Assembly (NCBI GenBank): GCA_900079765.1
Contig: LT599017.1
Coordinates: forward strand, 3,238,996-3,302,995
Source: an uncultured Eubacteriales bacterium
Lineage (GTDB): Bacteria; Bacillota; Clostridia; Oscillospirales; Oscillospiraceae
Direction: 5' to 3'
Length of the DNA stretch: 64,000 nucleotides
Each line of letters opens with the position of its first letter. The stretch's first letter is position 1. The notes under the pieces were generated by a model, which made no database searches, had not been told where the DNA came from, and saw only the letters and a list, made by a program, of their open reading frames with translations. The translations under genes were made by a program, and so were the position numbers. Shown here one piece after another: positions 51,506-60,161 of this stretch.

Positions 51506-52705
51506 ATGGACAAGACTCTGCAGATGTATATCGACAAGCTCAATGCCCTCAACTTCAAGGAGATGTACAACGGCGACTTCTTCCTGACCTGGGAGAAGAG
51601 CGACGACGAGATCGAGGCCGTCTTCACTGTGGCCGACGCCCTGCGCTACATGCGTGAGAACAACATCTCCACCAAGATCTTCGAGAGCGGCCTGGGTATC
51701 AGCCTGTTCCGCGACAACTCCACCCGTACTCGTTTCTCCTTCGCCTCGGCCTGTAACCTGCTGGGCCTCGAAGTTCAGGACCTGGACGAGGGCAAGAGCC
51801 AGATCGCCCACGGCGAGACCGTCCGCGAGACCGCCAACATGGTCTCCTTCATGGCCGACGTCATCGGCATCCGTGACGACATGTACATCGGCAAGGGCAA
51901 TGCCTATATGCACGAATTCATGGACGCCGTGACCGAAGGCAATAAGGACGGCGTTCTGGAGCAGAAGCCCACCCTGGTGAATCTCCAGTGCGACATCGAC
52001 CACCCCACCCAGGCGATGGCCGACATGCTGCACATCATCCACGAGTTCGGCGGCGTCGAGAACCTGAAGGGCAAGAAGATCGCCATGACCTGGGCCTACA
52101 GCCCCAGCTACGGCAAGCCCCTCTCCGTGCCTCAGGGCGTCATCGGCCTGATGACCCGCTTTGGCATGGACGTGGTTCTGGCCCATCCCGAGGGCTATGA
52201 GGTCATGCCCGAGGTGGAGGCCGTCGCCGCCGCCAACGCCGATAAGACCGGCGGTTCTTTCCGCCGCACGAACTCCATGTCCGACGCCTTTAAGGATGCC
52301 GACATCGTCTATCCCAAGAGCTGGGCTCCCTTCGCTGCCATGGAGGAGCGCACCGACCTCTACGCCGCCGGCGACAGCGATGGCATCAAGGCCCTGGAGA
52401 AGCGCCTCCTGGCCCAGAACGCCGAGCACAAGGACTGGTGCTGCACCGAGGACCTGATGAAGGCGACCAAGGATGGCAAGGCTCTGTACCTGCACTGCCT
52501 GCCCGCGGACATCAACGACGTGTCCTGCGTGGACGGCGAAGTCGAGGCTAGTGTGTTTGACCGCTACCGCACCCCCCTCTACAAAGAGGCCTCCTTCAAG
52601 CCCTATATCATCGCCGCCATGATCTTCCTGGCCAAGGTAAAGGACCCCCAGACCACCCTGAAGGCCCTTGAGGAGCGCGGCCTGGACCGCTGGTTCCAGA
52701 AGTAA
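51506..52705 (+). CDS. ygeW: YgeW-type knotted carbamoyltransferase
   Basis: A 399-residue aspartate/ornithine transcarbamoylase-fold enzyme. The carbamoyl-phosphate motif is FRDNSTRTRFSFASA, followed by a second phosphate-site DHPTQAMADMLH and the HCLPAD motif. The W-A-Y/YPKSWAP region and length match YgeW. The physiological substrate is not settled in the literature I know; here phosphorolysis of a ureido compound to carbamoyl phosphate is the natural role, since carbamate kinase follows. ATG at 51506 has AAGGGG upstream. Confidence 0.92.
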   Translation: MDKTLQMYIDKLNALNFKEMYNGDFFLTWEKSDDEIEAVFTVADALRYMRENNISTKIFESGLGISLFRDNSTRTRFSFASACNLLGLEVQDLDEGKSQIAHGETVRETANMVSFMADVIGIRDDMYIGKGNAYMHEFMDAVTEGNKDGVLEQKPTLVNLQCDIDHPTQAMADMLHIIHEFGGVENLKGKKIAMTWAYSPSYGKPLSVPQGVIGLMTRFGMDVVLAHPEGYEVMPEVEAVAAANADKTGGSFRRTNSMSDAFKDADIVYPKSWAPFAAMEERTDLYAAGDSDGIKALEKRLLAQNAEHKDWCCTEDLMKATKDGKALYLHCLPADINDVSCVDGEVEASVFDRYRTPLYKEASFKPYIIAAMIFLAKVKDPQTTLKALEERGLDRWFQK

Positions 52706-52812
52706 GAAGCATTTCCGCCGCCGAGCAGGTCGCGAGGCGTGCGAAATTGTGACAGGGAAGACCGAAGGAGCGCTCTCTCCGTTCTCCTATGAGTTCCCCG
52801 TTTATATCCAAG

Positions 52813-52856
52813 CCCGCCCGCTGTACATTCTATTTTGTATCCGCGGGCGGGTTTCT
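52813..52856 (+). terminator. Hairpin between ygeW and arcC
   Basis: Stem CCCGCCCGC / GCGGGCGGG (52813-52821, 52843-52851) with a 21-nt loop, then TTTCTATTTT. It is probably a leaky terminator or attenuator, since arcC follows within 30 nt. Confidence 0.55.
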
Positions 52857-52885
52857 ATTTTCTGAAATTGATTGAGGTGTTTTTC

Positions 52886-53830
52886 ATGAGCAAAAAGCGC
52901 ATCGTTATTGCTCTGGGCGGAAACGCGCTGGGCAACAACCTGCCCGAGCAGATGATCGCCGTTCAGGAGACCGCGAAGGCCATCGCAGACTTGATTGAAG
53001 AAGGCCACGAGGTCATCATTGCCCACGGCAACGGCCCTCAGGTGGGCATGATCCAGGCCGCCATGGCCGAGCTGACCCGCTCCAACCCCGAGAAATACAT
53101 CCCCTGCCCCCTGTCCGTCTGCGTCGCCATGAGCCAGGGCTACATCGGCTACGACCTGCAGAACGCCCTGCGGGAGGAGCTCTTAAACCGCGGCATCAAC
53201 AAAGGCGTCTCCACCGTGCTCACCCAGGTTGAGGTGGACCCCAACGACCTCGCCTTCCAGAAACCCACCAAGCCCATTGGCTCCTTCATGACCAAGGACG
53301 AGGCCGACAAGATGGCTGCCGAGCGCGGCTATAACATCGTGGAAGACTCTGGCCGAGGCTACCGCCGTGTCGTCGCCTCTCCCCAGCCCCAGTCCATCGT
53401 GGAGATCGACACCATCCGTGCCCTCGTCGAGACCGACCACGTGGTCGTGGCCTGCGGCGGCGGTGGAATCCCCGTCTTCAAGACCGAGGGCAACCACCTG
53501 AAGGGCGCGGCCGCCGTCATCGACAAGGACTTCGCCTCCTGCACCCTGGCCCAGCAGCTCGACGCCGATATGCTCATCATCCTCACCGCCGTGGAGAAGG
53601 TAGCCATCCACTTCGGCAAGCCCGACGTGAAATGGCTCAGCTCTCTCACCCCCGCCGAAGCCCAGCAGTACATCGCTGACGGTGAATTTGCCCCCGGCTC
53701 TATGCTGCCCAAGGTCCAGGCCGCCCTCCGTTTTGCGGAGAGCAAGCCCGGCCGTACCGCCCTTATCACTCTGCTGGAGAAGGCCCGCGATGGCGTCGCC
53801 GGTCGCACAGGCACCCACATTACCGGCTAA
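52886..53830 (+). CDS. arcC: Carbamate kinase (YqeA/ArcC)
   Basis: Makes ATP and carbamate (then ammonia and CO2) from carbamoyl phosphate and ADP. The 314-residue protein opens KKRIVIALGGNALG, the amino-acid-kinase nucleotide loop, and has IIAHGNGPQVGMIQAAM and VVACGGGGIPVF. IDKDFASCTLAQQLDAD completes the family core, and FGKPDVKWLSSLTP is typical of carbamate kinases. ATG at 52886 follows GAGGTG. Arginine deiminase genes are absent, so the carbamoyl phosphate should come from YgeW. Confidence 0.94.
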   Translation: MSKKRIVIALGGNALGNNLPEQMIAVQETAKAIADLIEEGHEVIIAHGNGPQVGMIQAAMAELTRSNPEKYIPCPLSVCVAMSQGYIGYDLQNALREELLNRGINKGVSTVLTQVEVDPNDLAFQKPTKPIGSFMTKDEADKMAAERGYNIVEDSGRGYRRVVASPQPQSIVEIDTIRALVETDHVVVACGGGGIPVFKTEGNHLKGAAAVIDKDFASCTLAQQLDADMLIILTAVEKVAIHFGKPDVKWLSSLTPAEAQQYIADGEFAPGSMLPKVQAALRFAESKPGRTALITLLEKARDGVAGRTGTHITG

Positions 53831-53863
53831 CTCCCGCTATCCTCACCGCCCGGCCATACATAT

Positions 53864-53910
53864 AAGGCAAGGCCGCAATCGTTTGATTGCGGCCTTGCCT
53901 TTGTTTTTTT
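53864..53910 (+). terminator. Strong terminator after arcC
   Basis: A 17-bp perfect stem AAGGCAAGGCCGCAATC / GATTGCGGCCTTGCCTT (53864-53880, 53885-53901), loop GTTT, then TGTTTTTTT. It also backs the end of the rnf operon. Confidence 0.92.
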
Positions 53911-53911
53911 G

Positions 53912-54190
53912 TTATTCAGCCAGGATGGCAGCCAGCTTTTCGGCACAGGCGGCGCGGCCCGGCTTGCAGAGAGCGGTGTCCTTCTCGTCGCCGGAGGCCA
54001 GAGCCTTGGCGTACCCGTCGCAGCCGGGATAGCCGCAGGCACCGCAGTTGGCGCCGGGCAGGGCCTCCCGCAGGGGAGCAAATTTGTCGTCCGCCTTGAC
54101 AGCCATAAGATTCGCGGCAACCACCAGCATAACTGCGCAGATCATGGCGATCACGGCCACCAGAAGGACCGCCATCAGAATTGGATTCAT
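53912..54190 (-). CDS. rnfB: RnfB N-terminal Fe-S domain protein, shortened
   Basis: A 92-residue protein with one N-terminal membrane helix (residues 3-26), then the RnfB-specific Fe-S domain: LPGANCGACGYPGCDGYAKA and a later Cys in ALCKPG. Usual clostridial RnfB continues for 170 or more residues with two to four 4Fe-4S ferredoxin clusters; all of these are missing. The frame stops cleanly after the first domain and the terminator follows at once, so there is no frameshifted remainder. Ferredoxin may contact this short subunit directly or a separate ferredoxin-like protein may replace the lost part (inference). Last gene of the operon. Confidence 0.85.
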   Translation of the reverse strand: MNPILMAVLLVAVIAMICAVMLVVAANLMAVKADDKFAPLREALPGANCGACGYPGCDGYAKALASGDEKDTALCKPGRAACAEKLAAILAE

Positions 54191-54204
54191 CGTTTTCCTC
54201 CCCC

Positions 54205-54801
54205 TTACTGGAACAGCGTCTCGACCACACCCGCGAACCCATAGAAAGCGGCGGATACGATGGCGGCGGAAATCAGTGTGATGGGCAGCCCCTCAAAGGA
54301 CTTGGGTGGCCTGCTCTGGGCGATGCGGGACCGGACCCCGGAGAAGAGGACCATTGCAAGGAAAAAACCCAGGCCGGAGCCGAAGGAGTTAGCCATAGAC
54401 TGCCAGAATCCGTACTCCGAGGTGATGTTGAGCACGGTGACGCCCAACACGGCGCAGTTGGTGGTGATGAGGGGCAGGTAGATGCCCAGACCCTTATGAA
54501 GAGTGGGGATATACCGCTTGAGAATGATCTCCACCAGCTGTACGAGGGCCGCGATGACTAAAATGAATACGATAGTCTGGAGATAGCCCAGGCCGTTGGG
54601 GTCCAGCAGATAGGTCTGAATGGGCCAGGTGACGGCGGTTGCCAGCACCATGACAAAAATGACGGCAATGCTCATGCCGGTAGCCTGATTCAACTTTTTA
54701 GAGACACCCAGGAAAGGGCAGATACCCAGAAAGCGCTGCAACACGTAGTTGTTGACAAAGACGCCGCTGAGTATGATAAAAATGAGGTTCTTCACATCCA
54801 T
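54205..54801 (-). CDS. rnfA: Rnf complex membrane subunit A
   Basis: A 198-residue membrane protein with six segments, beginning FIILSGVFVNNYVLQRFLG and carrying GICPFLGVSKKLNQATGM near residue 30. The latter includes the conserved Cys that binds the intramembrane Fe-S cluster with RnfE. The C-terminal SFEGLPITLISAAIVSAAF is standard. It sits 4 nt after rnfE and 14 nt before rnfB. Confidence 0.93.
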   Translation of the reverse strand: MDVKNLIFIILSGVFVNNYVLQRFLGICPFLGVSKKLNQATGMSIAVIFVMVLATAVTWPIQTYLLDPNGLGYLQTIVFILVIAALVQLVEIILKRYIPTLHKGLGIYLPLITTNCAVLGVTVLNITSEYGFWQSMANSFGSGLGFFLAMVLFSGVRSRIAQSRPPKSFEGLPITLISAAIVSAAFYGFAGVVETLFQ

Positions 54802-54805
54802 TGCC

Positions 54806-55468
54806 TTACGCCTCCTTTTCCTTCACGCCGCAGGTCTGCGCGCCGGGGCAGGCCTCACACTCCGCGTTGGCCTTACCGCCGGTGAGCTTAGCCACCAGCG
54901 CGATCATACATCCGAAGATGAAGAAGCCGCCGGCAGGCTTGACCAGAATGGGAATGGCATATTGGGAGAGCACGGGGATGGTAACCCCCGCGAAACTGCC
55001 AGCACCGAAAACCTCACGCAGGGTAGCCATGACGAGCAGCGTGCAGATAAAGCCCAGCCCCATGCCCAGCCCATCCAGGGCGGAGTCCACCACGCTGTTC
55101 TTGCTGGCGAACATCTCGGCCCGGCCAAGGATGATGCAGTTGACCACAATGAGTGGCAGATAGACCCCCAGAGCCTCGTACAGAGGAGGCACAAAGGCCT
55201 GCACCAGCATCTGCACCACCGACACAAAGCCCGCGATGACCACGATATAACTGGGAATGCGTACCGAGTCGGGGATGATCTTGCGTAGAAGGGAGATAAA
55301 AATGTTGGAGCAGATAAGCACGATAGCCGCAGCGATACCCATGCCGAGGGCGGTGGTCACAGACGTGGTGGTGGCCAAAGTGGGGCAGGTACCCAGCACC
55401 AGGACCAGCACGGGGTTCTCCTTCAAAATGCCCTTGGATACAAGGGAGAGCTTATTGTTCTCGCTCAT
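54806..55468 (-). CDS. rnfE: Rnf complex membrane subunit E
   Basis: A 220-residue membrane subunit, paralogous to RnfA. VLVLGTCPTLATTTSVTTALG near residue 20 holds the conserved Cys, and LIVVNCIILGRAEMFASKN is a family hallmark. The C-terminus has a short Cys-bearing tail CEACPGAQTCG, which is not seen in the core family and could bind metal or be incidental. Its start directly abuts the rnfG stop. Confidence 0.92.
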   Translation of the reverse strand: MSENNKLSLVSKGILKENPVLVLVLGTCPTLATTTSVTTALGMGIAAAIVLICSNIFISLLRKIIPDSVRIPSYIVVIAGFVSVVQMLVQAFVPPLYEALGVYLPLIVVNCIILGRAEMFASKNSVVDSALDGLGMGLGFICTLLVMATLREVFGAGSFAGVTIPVLSQYAIPILVKPAGGFFIFGCMIALVAKLTGGKANAECEACPGAQTCGVKEKEA

Positions 55469-56407
55469 TTACGCCGCCCCCTTTACAGTATTAAGATTGG
55501 CGATGGCCTGCTTGACGGCGTCTTTCACGGCGGTGGAGGTGACGGTAGCACCCGAGACAGCCTCCACCGAATTCACGTCGGTCACGCCCTTGAACTGGTC
55601 GGTAAAGTCGCTGTTCTCGCCCACCCCTTCGCCATAGTACTCGGTCTCGCGCTTGGTGTAGGTCTCGATACCCAGGATATTACCGTCGTTGTCAAAGAAG
55701 ACGGCCACGCGGATGGCGCTCTCCATGCCCTGGGCCTCGCCATAGACGATGGTACCTGCGTCGGAGACCATGCCGCCGGGGACTTGGGTAAAGGCGGCAC
55801 CGGGGAAGTACTCCGCCGCGTCCTCAGCGGTAAAGCCCTCCGGAGCGGTGCCCAGCTTTGCCTCCACGGTACCGCCGGTGAGAACAGTGTAGGCGTCAAA
55901 GGCGGTTTGGACGGCGTTCTTCATGCCGGTGGAAGTAACGGTAGCACCCGAGGTAGCCTCAATCCCGCTCACGTCGCTCATGCCGATCAGCTGCTGCTGG
56001 AAGGGGGAGCCGTCCTTCGCGACCTCGCCGCCGATGCCCTGAGTCTCGTTGTTGGAGATGACCTGGCTGCCGGCGATCTTGCCGTCGGCGTCGATACCCA
56101 GCATAACAGTCATATCGCCACCGTAGCCCCGGGTCGTCACGGTAAAGACGTAGCCCGCGCCATTCCCCGCCTGGGCGGCGTCTGTAACGCTCTCAGGCAG
56201 GCCGGAAAGGTCCTCAATTTCCTGGAAGTCGCTCCCGGCGGGCAGGACCACCTGTTTCGCGGCGTCGGCCGCACCCTGGTTCTGGGCGGCGATAATGGGG
56301 GCGGTGATCTGGTTGGTCAGGGCCAGTGCTGCGGTGACGACGACGCAGATGCCCACCAGCACAACGACGGGGGAAATTAATTTCCAGACCTTGTTCTCTT
56401 TCTTCAT
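55469..56407 (-). CDS. rnfG: Rnf complex subunit G with two FMN-binding domains
   Basis: A 312-residue protein; RnfG is usually about 190-220. One N-terminal membrane helix (about 10-30) anchors two successive FMN_bind domains outside. Each carries the flavin-attachment motif: IEATSGATVTSTGMKNAV in the first and VEAVSGATVTSTAVKDAV in the second, so two covalent FMN are expected. The ApbE flavin transferase that would attach them is encoded in the same operon. The duplication is in frame and both halves look intact. It overlaps rnfD by 4 nt. Confidence 0.9.
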   Translation of the reverse strand: MKKENKVWKLISPVVVLVGICVVVTAALALTNQITAPIIAAQNQGAADAAKQVVLPAGSDFQEIEDLSGLPESVTDAAQAGNGAGYVFTVTTRGYGGDMTVMLGIDADGKIAGSQVISNNETQGIGGEVAKDGSPFQQQLIGMSDVSGIEATSGATVTSTGMKNAVQTAFDAYTVLTGGTVEAKLGTAPEGFTAEDAAEYFPGAAFTQVPGGMVSDAGTIVYGEAQGMESAIRVAVFFDNDGNILGIETYTKRETEYYGEGVGENSDFTDQFKGVTDVNSVEAVSGATVTSTAVKDAVKQAIANLNTVKGAA

Positions 56408-57312
56408 GCGAGGTCACCTCCCAGGGGCATGGTCCGGGTGAGCCGGTCAATATGGGGCGTCATGATGTTCATGAGCAAAATGGCAAAGCTCACGCCCTCG
56501 GGATAGCCGCCCCAGGTGCGGATGATCATGGTCAGCAATCCGCAGCCTACACCGTAAATGAATTTTCCAAGGCCGGTGACGGGGGAGGTGGAGTAGTCAG
56601 TCGCCATAAAGAAGGCGCCCAGCAGCACGCCGCCGCCCATGAGCTGGTAGGGGACGCTCTGCCCCGCTGCTAAGGCGAAGAGGGCGACCGTACCCAGATA
56701 GGCCACGGGGATCTGCCAGGTGATGACGCGCCGCGACAGGAGGTAGACACCGCCCAGCACCAAAGCCAGGGCGCAGGTCTCACCCAGGGAACCGCCCCGG
56801 CGGCCCAGGAGCATGTCCATCAGCTCGGGCAGCTTGTCCCCCGCGCTCATGGCTGCCAGGGGAGTGGCGGAGGAGACGCCGTCCACCGCCCAGTTGGCCA
56901 TCTCTCCGCTGAAGGCCACCAGCAAAATCACGCGGCCGGTGACGGCGGGGTTGGCAAAATTCTCTCCGATGCCGCCGAAGAGCTGCTTAACTACCACAAT
57001 AGCGATGATACTGCCCAGCCCCGCAATCCACAAGGGAATGGAGACCGGCAGGCAGAAGGCCAGCAGCACGCCGGTGACGGCGGCAGACAGGTCTGTGACG
57101 GTGACGGGGCGCTTGACCCCAAGCTCGAAGAGCCACTCAGACCCCACGGCGCACACAACGCACACAACTACCACCGCAAGGGCCCGGAAACCAAACACCA
57201 GCACCGAGGCCACCAGGGCGGGAAGGAGGGCGATCAGCACATCCATCATAATGGTGCGGGTCAGTATATTGTCCCGGATGTGGGGGGAACAGGAAACCGA
57301 TAAGCTTTTCAT
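56404..57312 (-). CDS. rnfD: Rnf complex membrane subunit D
   Basis: A 302-residue subunit with about nine to ten membrane segments. It starts SLSVSCSPHIRDNILTRTIM, a family hallmark. The FMN-attachment motif DGVSSATPLAAM lies near residue 150, and GENFANPAVTGRVILLV is also typical. GGYPEGVSFAILLMNIMTP marks the C-terminal ion-channel part. ATG at 57312 follows GGAGG; it overlaps rnfC by 4 nt. Confidence 0.93.
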   Translation of the reverse strand: MKSLSVSCSPHIRDNILTRTIMMDVLIALLPALVASVLVFGFRALAVVVVCVVCAVGSEWLFELGVKRPVTVTDLSAAVTGVLLAFCLPVSIPLWIAGLGSIIAIVVVKQLFGGIGENFANPAVTGRVILLVAFSGEMANWAVDGVSSATPLAAMSAGDKLPELMDMLLGRRGGSLGETCALALVLGGVYLLSRRVITWQIPVAYLGTVALFALAAGQSVPYQLMGGGVLLGAFFMATDYSTSPVTGLGKFIYGVGCGLLTMIIRTWGGYPEGVSFAILLMNIMTPHIDRLTRTMPLGGDLA

Positions 57313-58607
57313 GCGCGGCGTACCTCCTGCTTACTGGACTGATAGCTGCGGAGTATTTGCTTGCCTAGCCGGTGGCTGGCCACCAGGTTAATCTTGGCGG
57401 GGCAGACGTAGGAGCATACACCGCACTCAATGCACAGGTCTACCATCAGCGCGTCCAGCAGGGCGCCGTCCTTGGCCTCCCGGGCCCGGGCCATGCTGGC
57501 GGGCATGAGGTGCATGGGACAGCCGCGCACGCAGCGGCCGCAGCGGATGCAGGGATTCTCGTCGGGGAGCTTAGCTTCCTTTTCATCGAAGGCAAGGAGG
57601 CAGTTGTTCTGCCGCAGAAGGAAATGATTGAGGTTGGCGACGCTGTTGCCCATCATGGGCCCGCCCACCAGAACCTTGCCCGCGTCCCCCTTAAAGCCGC
57701 CGATTGCGGCGAAGAGGTCCTTGGCGGAGGTGCCGATGGGGGCCACAACCATACCGGGGTTCTTGACGGCAGAGCCGTCCAGGGTAACGGTCTTGCTAAC
57801 CAAGGGCATGCCCGTGCTCAGATACTGGGCAATAAAGGCGGCAGTCCCCACGTTGAGCACGATGACCCCCACGTCTTTGGGCAGCTTGCCCCGGGGGACG
57901 ACCCGCCCGGTGGTCTGCTGGATGCACATCTTCTCCGCGCCCACGGGGTAGAACCCCTTGAGGGCCTGGACTTCCACGCCCTCCATGCCGGCAGCGGCCT
58001 TCTTCATGGCATCGATGGCTTTGATATTGGTCTCCTTGATGCCCACGATGATCTTCTTCACACCCACGTACTTGCGCACGAGCTGAGCCCCCTCCAGAAT
58101 GGAGGCGGGTTCGGTGCACATGAGGTGGTAGTCGGCGGTGCAGTAGGGCTCGCACTCGCTGCCGTTGAGGAGCAAAATCTCCGCCCCGGCGGACAGCTTG
58201 ACCCAGGTGGGGAAACCCGCGCCGCCCAGGCCAGTCAGCCCGCTCTCACGGACGGCGGCCACGAACTCCTCCAGATTGCTCACAGCGGGGGGCTTTATGC
58301 CCGCCCAGGGGGTCTGGGCCCCGTCGGATTTGATGGTGACGGAGCCGTCCTTCCCGTCCTCCACCACGGACTCCACTGTGCCGGACACGGTGGCATGGAC
58401 GGGCACGGCCAGCCCGCCCCCGGCGGGGGCGATGACCTGGCCCACGTCCACATGGTCACCCACCTGGACGCAAGCCTTGTTGACACAGCCACGGAAGGTA
58501 GTCAGCGTCAGCGTCACCCTCTCGGGTGCCGGGATGACGATGGGGGTAGCCTCCGCCGTGTTCTTGCAGGCCTTCAGGTGTACTCCGTTATGTCCCTTTC
58601 CCAACAT
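57309..58607 (-). CDS. rnfC: Rnf complex subunit C (NADH-binding)
   Basis: A 432-residue cytoplasmic subunit. It has a biotinyl-like N-terminal domain (about 20-95), the flavin/NADH fold with GLTGLGGAGFPTWVKL and LLLNGSECEPYCTADY, and a SLBB-like segment. Two 4Fe-4S sites follow: CIRCGRCVRGCP and CIECGVCSYVCPAK near the C-terminus. ATG at 58607 lies 10 nt after AAGGAG; an upstream in-frame extension would overlap apbE. It passes electrons to NAD in the ferredoxin:NAD oxidoreductase. Confidence 0.93.
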   Translation of the reverse strand: MLGKGHNGVHLKACKNTAEATPIVIPAPERVTLTLTTFRGCVNKACVQVGDHVDVGQVIAPAGGGLAVPVHATVSGTVESVVEDGKDGSVTIKSDGAQTPWAGIKPPAVSNLEEFVAAVRESGLTGLGGAGFPTWVKLSAGAEILLLNGSECEPYCTADYHLMCTEPASILEGAQLVRKYVGVKKIIVGIKETNIKAIDAMKKAAAGMEGVEVQALKGFYPVGAEKMCIQQTTGRVVPRGKLPKDVGVIVLNVGTAAFIAQYLSTGMPLVSKTVTLDGSAVKNPGMVVAPIGTSAKDLFAAIGGFKGDAGKVLVGGPMMGNSVANLNHFLLRQNNCLLAFDEKEAKLPDENPCIRCGRCVRGCPMHLMPASMARAREAKDGALLDALMVDLCIECGVCSYVCPAKINLVASHRLGKQILRSYQSSKQEVRRA

Positions 58608-58614
58608 ATTGCGA

Positions 58615-59619
58615 TCACTCCTTTGCACTCTCTATCAGCTTTATTTTCCCCTCCAAGCCGGAGGTATAGGAAACCCGATCCTCCCGGGTGACAAACATGG
58701 CCTCTACCCCGTCCAGCTTCTCCGCCAGCGCCAGCCCCTCCTCTACGCCCAGGGAGAAGAGGGTGGTGGACAGGCCGTCGCCATCGAAGGAGTCGTCCAC
58801 AAAAATACTCACGCCGGCAAGGTCGTTCTGGATAGGCATACCTGTGGCGGTGTCCAGCAGGTGGTGATATCGTACGCCGTCCAAGTCAAAACCCCGCTCG
58901 TAGATACCGCTGGTCACTACCGCACCGTCGGTGACCGGCATGACCGCAATGCTCTCCCCGGAGGCGGAGCGGGGGTCCTGCACGCCCACGTTCCAGGGCG
59001 TGCCGTCAGGCTTATTTCCAATGGTCTGCACGTTTCCGCCAAAGTTCAAAAGCCCGCTCTCCACGCCCTTTGCTTTCAGAAGGTCGGAGATCCGTCCTGT
59101 GATGTACCCCTTAGCAATGCCCCCCAGATCGACGCTCTGGCCGGGGCCAAGCTTGACGCCGTCGTCATTCACGTCCACCTGGGTGTAGTCCACCAGGGCT
59201 GCGGCTGCGGCCAGGGCGTCAGGATCAGGGAGCTTACCGGCATTCTCACCGGTGAAGTCCCACAGGGCCACGCAGGGGGCGATGGTAATGTCAAACCCGC
59301 CCTTGGAGAGGGCTCCGTACTCCAGGGCCTTTTCAATAATGTCCCGAGTCTCCCCGTCCACTTGGACCCGTTTCCCCTCCGCATGGTTGATCCGCCACAC
59401 GTCGGATCCTTCCACCGTCTTGCTCAGAAGGTTTTCGTAGTAGGCGCATTTCTCCAGTGCGGCTTTCAGAGGCGCGTCGTCCTTCCAGTAGATGGTCATA
59501 ACCACCACGGTATCGAAATAAAAGCCCGTCACGCTCTGCTTCGTGCGCTGTGCCCGGCAGCCGGGCAGGGTAAAAAGAAGGCAAAGGGTAAGACTAAAAG
59601 CGAAAAATCGTCTCTTCAT
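58615..59619 (-). CDS. apbE: FAD:protein FMN transferase (ApbE), lipoprotein
   Basis: Attaches FMN covalently to Thr of SGAT-type motifs, as in RnfG and RnfD. The 334-residue protein has a signal peptide with lipobox LPGC near residue 21, placing it outside the membrane. Family motifs include YFDTVVVMTIYW near residue 35, GGFDITIAPCVALWDF, VDLGGIAKGYITGRI, and the FAD/metal site DLAGVSIFVDDSFDGDGLSTTLF (quoted in part). It lies directly upstream of rnfC and overlaps the Gx gene by 4 nt. Confidence 0.93.
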   Translation of the reverse strand: MKRRFFAFSLTLCLLFTLPGCRAQRTKQSVTGFYFDTVVVMTIYWKDDAPLKAALEKCAYYENLLSKTVEGSDVWRINHAEGKRVQVDGETRDIIEKALEYGALSKGGFDITIAPCVALWDFTGENAGKLPDPDALAAAAALVDYTQVDVNDDGVKLGPGQSVDLGGIAKGYITGRISDLLKAKGVESGLLNFGGNVQTIGNKPDGTPWNVGVQDPRSASGESIAVMPVTDGAVVTSGIYERGFDLDGVRYHHLLDTATGMPIQNDLAGVSIFVDDSFDGDGLSTTLFSLGVEEGLALAEKLDGVEAMFVTREDRVSYTSGLEGKIKLIESAKE

Positions 59620-60161
59620 TTATGTGCCTCCCCCGAGCCAGTGCTCCGCGGCGCGTCGATTTTCGCCAGTGCGCCGATGGCATACCGCCCGATCAGCCCG
59701 GTGACCAGGCCCATGATCACACCCGAGACCAGCAGCACCGGGGCGAGCACAACGGCGGAGCGCCAGCTCACCAGCGCCGCCACCACCAAAAGCTGCCCCA
59801 CATTGTGGAATACGGCCCCAACGACGGATACCCCCACCAGAGAAACTCCGTCCCTCCCCAAGGCTCTCACCAGCAGCATCATAGCGAGACTTGCCACGCC
59901 CCCGCCCAAACTATACAGCATGGCGGAGACCCCCGCATAGGTAAAGCCCGAAAGGAAGACCTTCAGCAGCATCAGCATCACCGCGCTTTTCCAATCCAGG
60001 AGATAAAGCGCATAGAGCAGCACCGTGTTGGAAAGGCCCAGTTTAATACCCGGCAGGGGAGTGGGAATAAAGCTCTCCGCCCACCCCAGGGCCAGGGCCA
60101 CAGCCGTGAGGAGAGCCAGTCGGGTCAGCCTCTGGGTGGTCATTCTGCTTTTATGGCTCAT
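59616..60161 (-). CDS. Gx-type membrane protein (HepS component I-like)
   Basis: A 181-residue membrane protein with five to six segments, of the family annotated 'Gx transporter' or 'heptaprenyl diphosphate synthase component I'. Marks are SFIPTPLPGIKLGLSNTV near residue 30 and GAVFHNVGQLLVVAALV. The LGLSN segment resembles substrate-specific S components of ECF transporters. It is commonly found beside NusG_II and apbE genes; its role with Rnf is not established. ATG at 60161 has GAGGAG at 5 nt and overlaps the upstream stop (ATGA). Confidence 0.8.
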   Translation of the reverse strand: MSHKSRMTTQRLTRLALLTAVALALGWAESFIPTPLPGIKLGLSNTVLLYALYLLDWKSAVMLMLLKVFLSGFTYAGVSAMLYSLGGGVASLAMMLLVRALGRDGVSLVGVSVVGAVFHNVGQLLVVAALVSWRSAVVLAPVLLVSGVIMGLVTGLIGRYAIGALAKIDAPRSTGSGEAHK

